64,000 nt of DNA from Campylorhamphus procurvoides (Eukaryota > Chordata > Aves > Passeriformes > Dendrocolaptidae), in the NCBI GenBank assembly GCA_013396655.1, contig WBMV01002647.1:485695-549694 (forward strand), given 5' to 3'. Both the position numbers and the translations under genes were made by a program. How positions within the stretch are numbered: the stretch's first letter is position 1; each line of letters begins with the position of its first letter. The notes beneath the pieces were generated by a model. It was not told the DNA's origin. It searched no databases and worked only from the letters and a program-made list of their open reading frames with translations. Positions 51,701 through 60,700 of the stretch are shown piece after piece.

Positions 51701-54700
51701 TGATAATGGTGAAATAGTGAAGAGATAGTGTGAGATGATTCAAGAATGCATAGAAGTGAATTATGCATTTAAAAGCCACATAACATACTGGGTTCTCTCC
51801 TTTTTATTTGATAAGTGTGCTGAAAATTTCCACAAGCTTTTAAACTATCCATACAATTGGTTTCAAGCAAGAAAATACCAAGAACCAAAATGCCCCCCTC
51901 CAGCCCCAAGCCCCCCAAAACCAGCAGCAAACCGAACAAACCGCTAGAGCTGACAGATAACTTCTTTTTGACCAGCAAGACTTCATTTATCAACTGGGCA
52001 ATTTTAGTACCATAATGATTCACAAATTGTCCTGTGTCTGCTGGGAGGCACTTCCCTGCTTTCTGTTTAGAAAGTGATGTATTGTAATTTGTAGGCAAAC
52101 AGTTATGGAAAGAGGAAAAGAAATTATTTCCTGCAGTCTGGCAGTGGTAACTCCTAATACAGCACAAAACTGATAGTCTGGATGCTCATTTGGGATGTTA
52201 GAATAGGGATTATCATACTGAAGGCTTAAAATTTTTTACTTTTATATGTGATCTCAAGTGAAAAGCAGCTGTGTAAACTGGAAAAAAATTAATAGGCACT
52301 TAATGCTAAAACTGATGTACTGACTGTGTATTTCATAAGGAACTCTTACTAGTCAGAGTAGGTCTGTGGTACCAGAACTTTGTGGGTTCTGCCCACAGGA
52401 AAAATTCCTGCTCTTTCAAAGTTAACTGTATTTAATGTTTCTCATAGGTTTGTAAAGAAGCACGAGGTAAGGTATTAATCATAACTTGAAATTACAGAAT
52501 CACAGAATTGTTAGGGTTGGAAGGGACCTCTGGAAATCATGTAGTCCACCCCCACCTCCCAAGGCAGGGTCACCTTAAACAGGTTACACAGGAACGTGTC
52601 CAGGTGGGTTCTGAATGTCTCCAGAGAGGGAGACTCCATGAGCTCACTGGGCAGCCCATTTCAGTGCTCTGCCACCCTCAGTGTAAAGTTCTTTCTCATG
52701 TTGAAATGAAACTCATGAATCTGCACCTCATTCATTTGTCCATGTGTGTCACAATTAACCTTTGTCACATGAACTTTCTATGTGTGTAACTTCCATACTG
52801 TGCCCCAGGAGGTTGTTCTATCAATTTCCATGGATTTAGAGAAATACTTTTTTGTTTTAAAGGATCCCAAAGTCTTTTCAAATAACAACTCACTTTTTTG
52901 TAACTGGGTTACATATAAATTCCATGTGTGTCTGAAAAGAATCTGCAACCCAAATTGGTGCATATTCAAAAAAAGAAGGAATAGCAAGTCTTTCCTTTAA
53001 TTCCAGGAATGTCATCATCTTCACAGGTGGTCATGCAAGGCTTGCAGGTCAAACAGCACTTTGACTTGAAGTCATCACAGAGAATCTCATACTGATCTCT
53101 CTTAGCAACTTTTACATCTAAATATATGTGGGCAGTGGAAGGATTATTTTTCAAGCGTGGCCTTGCTTTGGAACATGTATTGTGCTGTCCTTGTCTGTAC
53201 CCTATCTATGCTTTTTGTTCTTGTAATACTACACTTCTGTTTTTAACCTTTAAGGGTGGTACTCCAAATTACTGGGGCCTGTGATTACTTTTGAATTTCC
53301 ATTTCCAAGTGAAAAATATTAAGAAATGAGCAAGGCACCAAGAAGGAGGTTAGGAAGTGTTTTGGAGAAGCTGTGTAGGTCAGAAGGTGGCACATTGAAC
53401 ATGTAGTGATGAGATGTTATTTTTGCTCCATGATGTTCTTTGTAGGCATTCAGTAGTCTCTGGCAGGGAGATTGGGAGGTTAGTATGGTGAAGAAAATGT
53501 GAAAATGGAGCTGGATGTGGCATCTGAGCTGTAGTGAGAGAATGTCAGTGTTTTCTTACCAGATGATATAAGATTTGTGGATTCTTGGATTTTTCATTAT
53601 TATTGCAGTTTCACAGATTGTGTTATCAGCAGTAAAAGCTCTTGTTTAGACAGCTGTTCATGATGTGGTCAGTGTTAATGTGATGGCAGTGGTGTAGGAA
53701 AATCTCTATTCTGGTTTGCCTACCTGGAAATAAGGAAGGGGACCCACTTTTCATTAGTCTATTTATAGCTGCATTTGGATAGCAAGCTGTAGGATAGGTA
53801 CAGGTCAGGAATCATTTTCACTTCCCAATTGTCAGCTCTGGAACTGATAATGTTGAAATAACAGTATATGAACTACTGAGATTTGTCATACTAGTTCTTG
53901 CTTATTCCTTGGCTCCGTGATAAAGTTGTATGTGTAAGTCTGGTGTAATTGAAGTCACAGAAATGGTACACAATAGCTTGTGCAAAGTACTGAAAGAAAG
54001 TTAGAAAAAAGCTTGGCTACTGTGTTCTGATATTTTCCTCTGTGCTTTAAAAAAAACCCAACAGATTAATAATCAAACTCAAACCTATGATTAATGTATC
54101 GGACATGTAATGTGAGGAGTTTACAATAATCCTTTATTTGATGTTTCAAATATTTCATTAGCCTTTGAGGAGAAAGAATTCAAAATGTATTTCTTCTGTC
54201 TAGCTGAAGGAAGTAATAGTCTCTCGTGTTGACTTCTGTTTGACCATTTGTTTGAGGTATTTTGAATGTCATCATAAATTACTCTAATTTCTTATAGCAT
54301 TCTGTTTATGGATGCCTGGATGTATATCATGACAGCAGTACAGACAAACTACTTACTAGCTACTCTGGGAACAGATAATCAAAGGGTGGTTCTGAAAAAT
54401 CAAAGGATACTTGTGTATTTGGTGGTTATGCTTCGTTTGTCATGGAAGAATCACCTCCTGTTCTTTTTCTCACCCCTCTTTTAGGATGCTTTTTAAAGAA
54501 AGCCGAAGTGTTCACAATCACCTCACTTCTGCTCCGTGAGTATAATAGTGACAAGTTCCTAAGGTTTTTAGGTAGTGCACAGCATCTTCTCATCTTCACG
54601 CTACCTTTTTTTGGATTGAGGGGAGGAAAGGGAGGTGTTTTGGGCGTTGTTTGAAGATACTTACCGTGATGTTTTTATTGTTTTTGATACTTTAATTGAG

Positions 54701-57700
54701 GCATATAACTGTAATGTTCTTGTGGCATTATATTTTAACTCACTTATGAAGTGGCTAGATAAGGGGATATTAATTCTTGAATTAATGTGTTTTACTCAAA
54801 GTATTTGAGAGCACTACCCAGTACCTAAATGTTGACATGCAGCATATGAAATTGAACTCAGACTGCAGTACCTCTTACTTTTTTCTTTTCCTCATAAATA
54901 CCTCTGTAATCACAGAAGGCAGTGTATCTTAGTGAGGTTTTATCTTCTTCATTTTTCAGACAACACTCTGTGCCTCTTGGGAGCTGTCCACATTCAGCCA
55001 GAATTCAGATAAATTCTTATGACTTGGAATAACATTCAAATTGCAACCTTTCTGATAAATATGATTAACATAGGATATTTTTCTACATATTAGCAAAACT
55101 GAGTCATGGTCATCTTACATTAAGGTTTTTTTTTAACCAGGTGTATTTCTAGTTGCTTAGGAAAGGAGAAAAAAAATGACCTACAAGATGTAAATCTGTT
55201 GATCCCCTTGAAGAAACAGAAATGAGAAAAGGTGTGAAATGCTGAGCTTCTGAGTTGAAGCTGACTAAAAATCCTTAATGCTGTCCTTGCTTGTATAACT
55301 GCAGTTGGTGCTGTGGTGTTCATGTACACTGCAAAAGCAAACCTGTAAGTTTGTTAAATGACTTCTTGCAACAAACAAGTGAGATACAACTCTTCTAACA
55401 GTTGACAAGCTACAAACCACTTTTTTGTAGGAGGAAGAAGCAACTGCTTTTATCTGGTTTGAAATAAATGAGAACAGGAAGTATCTTCAGAAGGGACAAA
55501 CACATCAACATAAAGTGAAATTGTATTAGTATTCTAGGTGATTTCAGTGTAGACAAAGCTCTGCTAAATAGACAAACTCATTCGGAGGCTGAAATTAATC
55601 GATATTTTGAAGCTTCTCCAAATCAGAAAAAATAAAAAATAGCTCTCCTGATATGTCAGTTTATATCAGCAATTAAGTTGATTTTGCGAGTAGCGATACA
55701 TGACCAAAAATGGTTTGAAAGTGTGACTTTTTCTTTTCTTTCCTCCCTATATTTTAACACATTTTTTTATTTCGAGGATGTTATATTACTAAAGCAGGGC
55801 TCCAGTAGTCATCCTTCTAGTTTGCAGGGATGTAATCAGGGTAACACTTAAAATGAAAATTACTTACCTTTTTTTTTTTTCTTCTAAAGTGCCTCTATCT
55901 CTTCTCTTTTAGGGCAAAGAAGAAGGTGATTCTGGCCCCTAAACCCAAAGTGAAGGTAAATACCTATTTAGCTATCTGAATTCATTCAGTGGTCAAATGT
56001 GACCATTTAATGCAACCTGTTTCTGCCTCTGATCCAGGAAAATTCTTGCAGAAGGTGTCCATCAGGGAATGCTAGGGGAGCTTATTGTCTTGGTGGTGCA
56101 TTACTGTATTATGTTTTTGAAAAGTTATTATGAAAAGGTACTAGTTCCAGTACAGTTTCACATCTTTTAATGTGTCCTCCGTGTGTGTTTTTTGGTTTGT
56201 AATAAATTTGGCAACACTGGAAAAACTGATTGGGAGCATATCACAGTAAGTTCATAGACATTCTCATTAGACATAACTAGGTGTCATCTTAATTCAGTAG
56301 CATTTTTGTTTAGCGATCAGATTAGCTACTCTGTTCTTCACAGCATTGATTGTTCTTCACTGTATGGGGCACTTGTAGTTATGTAGAGCAACAGCACTAG
56401 GTTTTTAAATACAAATATTGAATTAATACACAGAACTCAGCACTCAAACATCATAGGTATCTTAATACGAAAATTTCAATAGTAGACTTTTGGTTTGTCT
56501 GAATTTAATGAACAATAATATTAAACTCAATACAGCTTTAAATCTATTCCAGAAAGATTATTCAAACTGACTTTTCCTATCTCTTCATTCTCAGGACTCC
56601 AGTCCGAAAAAAGAGCAGAAGACCTGTATGTCTTCAGTCAATTCAAGCTGTGCTAGTGTCCTGAGTTCCAGCACACCTGTCTGCACCCCAGCCAGCTCTA
56701 GCTGCACACCAGCTCCAGAGACGATCTGCTTGGATGACTCACTGGATGAAGACCTCTCTTTCCATCCACCCTCACTGGACTCCATTTCCGATGCTCTGGC
56801 AGTTATCAATAATGGTGCCAAGGGATCACCTCTTGGATCCACCATAGACACACCAACATCCAGACCTCGCCCTGGGCTGAGGGAAGAGAAACTAGCAAGC
56901 ATTATGAGTAAGTTGCCTCTGGCAACTTCAAAGAAAGTAGAACCCGCTCAAACATCCCATTCATCAAGTCTTATTGCTGGTCACACAGGGCCAGTACCAA
57001 AGAAACCCCAGGACTTAGTTCACACTGGTATCTCTTCAGGCCTTATTGCTGGATCTTCAATTCAAAATCCCAAGGTTTCCTTAGAGCCTTTGCCAGCCAA
57101 ACTACTTCAGCAAGGACTGCAGAGGTCAAGTCAGATCCAATCTGCTTCCTCCTCTTCTCAGACTCATGTTTCTTCCTCTAAGACCCAAGCAGCTGTTTCC
57201 ACCTCTCAAAGAACCAAGGATGCTACTAATATCTTGGTATCATCTTCTGAGCCTCAAGGTGGTACTTCCTCAACATCACAAGTGACAAAGGTGCACCAGC
57301 ATTCAGCTGTACAGCAGAAATATGTATCTCCTTTACAAGCAACTATTAGTAAATCACAGACCAATCCTGTGGTGAAATTGAGTAGTAATCCCAAACTATC
57401 TTGCTCATCACCAGTCATCAAGGCTCAAGATAAGTCTGTAGTATATCGCCTGCCTTTGTCTAATCCCTCATCTGGAAGTGGCTCTCAAGTGTCTCACCCA
57501 CTGGTTTCTCGGACAACATCCAGCACCTCTACCTCTAGTAACTATTTAGCCAAGGCTATGGTGTCACAAGTTTCTTCCCAGGGTTTCAAGCCCCCCTTCT
57601 CCATGGCTGCCTCTCCCAAACCTGCTGCCTCTCCCAAGCCCACTTCATCTAAGCCCTCTGTGACACCCAAGGCCAATGCATCACCTAAATTTTCATCCAA

Positions 57701-60700
57701 GTCCACCTCATCCCCCAGACCTGCAACAACACCCAGTTCTTCCAGTTCAAGTGCACTAGTTTCCCAGAGTAGTCACTCCAGCAACAACCCCCTTCATAAA
57801 CAGACCAGTGGTGTAAATATCAGCAGGCAGTCTCCCACAGTCAATTTGCTGTCCTCTAATCGCACCTCAGGCCTTCAGCCTGCAAAGAACCCTCAGGCTT
57901 CTTCAAAACTGGCTCTTTCTTCTCCTTCTGGAACTGTTGGTAAAAATAATTTGGGTGGAGTTGGAATGAATGTACCTGCCAGCAGAGGCACTAACCTTAA
58001 CTCAAGTGGAGCTAGTAGGACTAGTCTGTCTGGGGGAGCAGGAAGTGGAACACAGGGTGCTACTAAACAATTGTCAACTCCACACAGACCATCTTCTGCC
58101 TCAGGGTCTCCAGTTGTAGCAGCCAGCGTGCAGGTACGCATCTAACAAGTTTACATTTGAACTGTATGTTAATATTTATCACATTTATTTTGTAAACATT
58201 CTTAAAATACCTTGATTTGGAAATGTGTCATAAATTTAATTTGTGTACTTTCCTAAGCATAAATGCTAATACTGATGAAGCGATTTCACACTAGAGAACA
58301 GGTGTTTCCAGCTCATGTGAAATGCAAGGATCAGTGTGAAACAAATCCTCACCAAAATGTTCATTGGTCTATATTGTGGAACAGAATTAACTTTTTTTTT
58401 CCAGAGCACTAGAAAAGGTAAGCTTTGTGTGGCCATATTTTCAGGGGATGTCGTATTTTCTTCCATTATTGGATTTGTGTGTTCCTGCATATTTACATCT
58501 TTGTGAGGGTGGTTGTGTAAAAAGGCATCTTGGTACATTTGTTGTCTGGCTTCATGATTAACTTCACAACTAGAGTTAAGTTGCTTGTGGCTGAGTGTAA
58601 TTCAAGACTTGTATTTAGAAGTAATATTTGTAAGGATCTTTCTTTTGTATTTATGATTATATATTTTATTTTGTAGGATCTAGTCAAACTGAATGAGACG
58701 TCTCATTTATAGATTTAAATGCCATAGAAATTGAGAGAGAGCTTATACTATCAATAGAGATAAAACAGGTCAAGCAAAACAAGTATTTTCAGAATACTGT
58801 CCTAAAACCCATGCAAATCTATTATTTACTCAGAAGACAACCTGCTTTCCCAAGTTGTGTGTTCTTACTGGGAGTTACTGAGATGATTTGATGCCTTCCT
58901 CTCTCTTTATCGCTCTTTATCCTGAAGTTGTCTTCACTGAAGAAAAGCAGTGTTGCTGTAAATTACATTTTTGCTGTACAGCAAATGAAAAGCTGTGTAT
59001 TTTTCTGAACAGTGCACATAGCTGTTGCATGGGAGTGATGTATACTCAACTTTTAATAATGTTTTATAATTTTTTACCATGCCATTAAATTTTTATTAAT
59101 GCATCTGAATAACAGGAGGAAGATGATTTTTACAAGACACTTCTATGGTCTTTTGTCCTACTGTACCAACACAGTCATTAAATGTCTAGCAGGGTCTGAA
59201 ACAGCCTTCTCTTACTTTGGGTGCTTTGAATAAAAATAAAAAAAATCTACAACCTGTATGCTGTGTAAGGGCCCCTGAGGTACCACATAGGGCCTGGAGA
59301 AGAGCTGAACCAGGTACAGTGCAGTTTGAGTACTCTGGAAGGTGCCTGGAGGAGACAAAAGAGGCTACAATAAATGGAGTGGGAGGAGAGTTGTTTCTTC
59401 CTGATGCAATCAACATGATCCAGTGAATACAATTGCTGTGTTGTAGAAGAAAATGTGAAAATGGGTGTAGTAGTGCTTAAAGATTATGGATAAGGGAGGT
59501 AAGCAGTGTTGTGTTGGATGATGAGATGAATTCTGGCAAACCTTCCTGTAGTTAAAGGCAGGTAATTTTTTTTTAGAAACACTGATCATGTCAGTAATGA
59601 AATACATTATGGCTGTAGTGATATTGAAAAGCACTGAAGGGTATGTGTGTGGTAACATGAGTCCATGCTATAATACAGCAAAATAAGGTGTGTTGGTATA
59701 TAGAAAGGGGCAAATCAGCTAGAGGCACTGAGTGTGTATGGTATTGCTAAAATAATTTCTGAAGCATCAAAAATTCCCACATGCAAGGCCATCAGTTACA
59801 GACTAGTTGTTAGGTACAACATACTAAGGACTTACGCAAAGTATTAAGAGGGGTAACTAAGACTAAAAGTGAATCTGCTTTCCTTTAAGGCCTCAGGGTT
59901 TTAATTCCTGTCTGAGATGCTGTTAGTCAGAGGATGAGAATGGTACCTGACTTGCTCATTAGAATATTCTGGTCTGCTTACACTTGAAGATCAAACTAGA
60001 TGATTTCATGGGGTAATAAAGATGTTCCTAACTAGTAAATCTACAAAAAGTGTTTTCCTCCTTTCCACTTTTGATTGACACAATTGTTTACCAGGATATG
60101 AATTTACACCTGCTAAAGCTTTATAGAAAGTTGCATCTTAAGAAGACAAAACCAAAGAGTACACATGTGATTTCCTTCAGAAGCTCTACCTACCATTAGT
60201 ACTTGTGAGCAGACTCTGGCTTAGACTTTAAGGATCTTAATGACTCAGATCTACATGACTGGAATGAACCCTTTTATGAACAATTGTATGTGAATTAAAT
60301 AGAAACATCTGAACTGCAGCTCTTTTAAAGGCATGCAGTGTAGCTCTTTTTGCCACTGTACTTCTCTCCTTTTTGAGAGAGTAAGCAAGGTCTTGGCAGA
60401 GCTCCTTACAAAGTTGTTTTTCTGCTTTCAGGCAGTTTACAAATCCACAATTGTAAAGCATAACTGTATGGCTTTTATTTTGTTACACTTTACTAGATGG
60501 CATAAACAATGAACAGTTGCCATTTGGGAGATGATGTAGCTAGAATGTTCTGGCTGATCTTGCATTTTTAAACTACAGTGAATTTAACTTCATTTTGACA
60601 TACCTAGAGTGAAGAGATTATTTGCCTTTGCCTTTTCCTCTGACATGTGCATATACACAGATACATACATATGTATGTCTGCATGTTGATAACCTGACTT

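Larger units (their letters stand above)
50643..54484 (+). other. UBN2: UBN2 intron 11
   Basis: 3.8 kb with a C-rich low-complexity tract (51880-51945) and a CR1 fragment (52494-52735). No other exon was seen. Confidence 0.85.
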
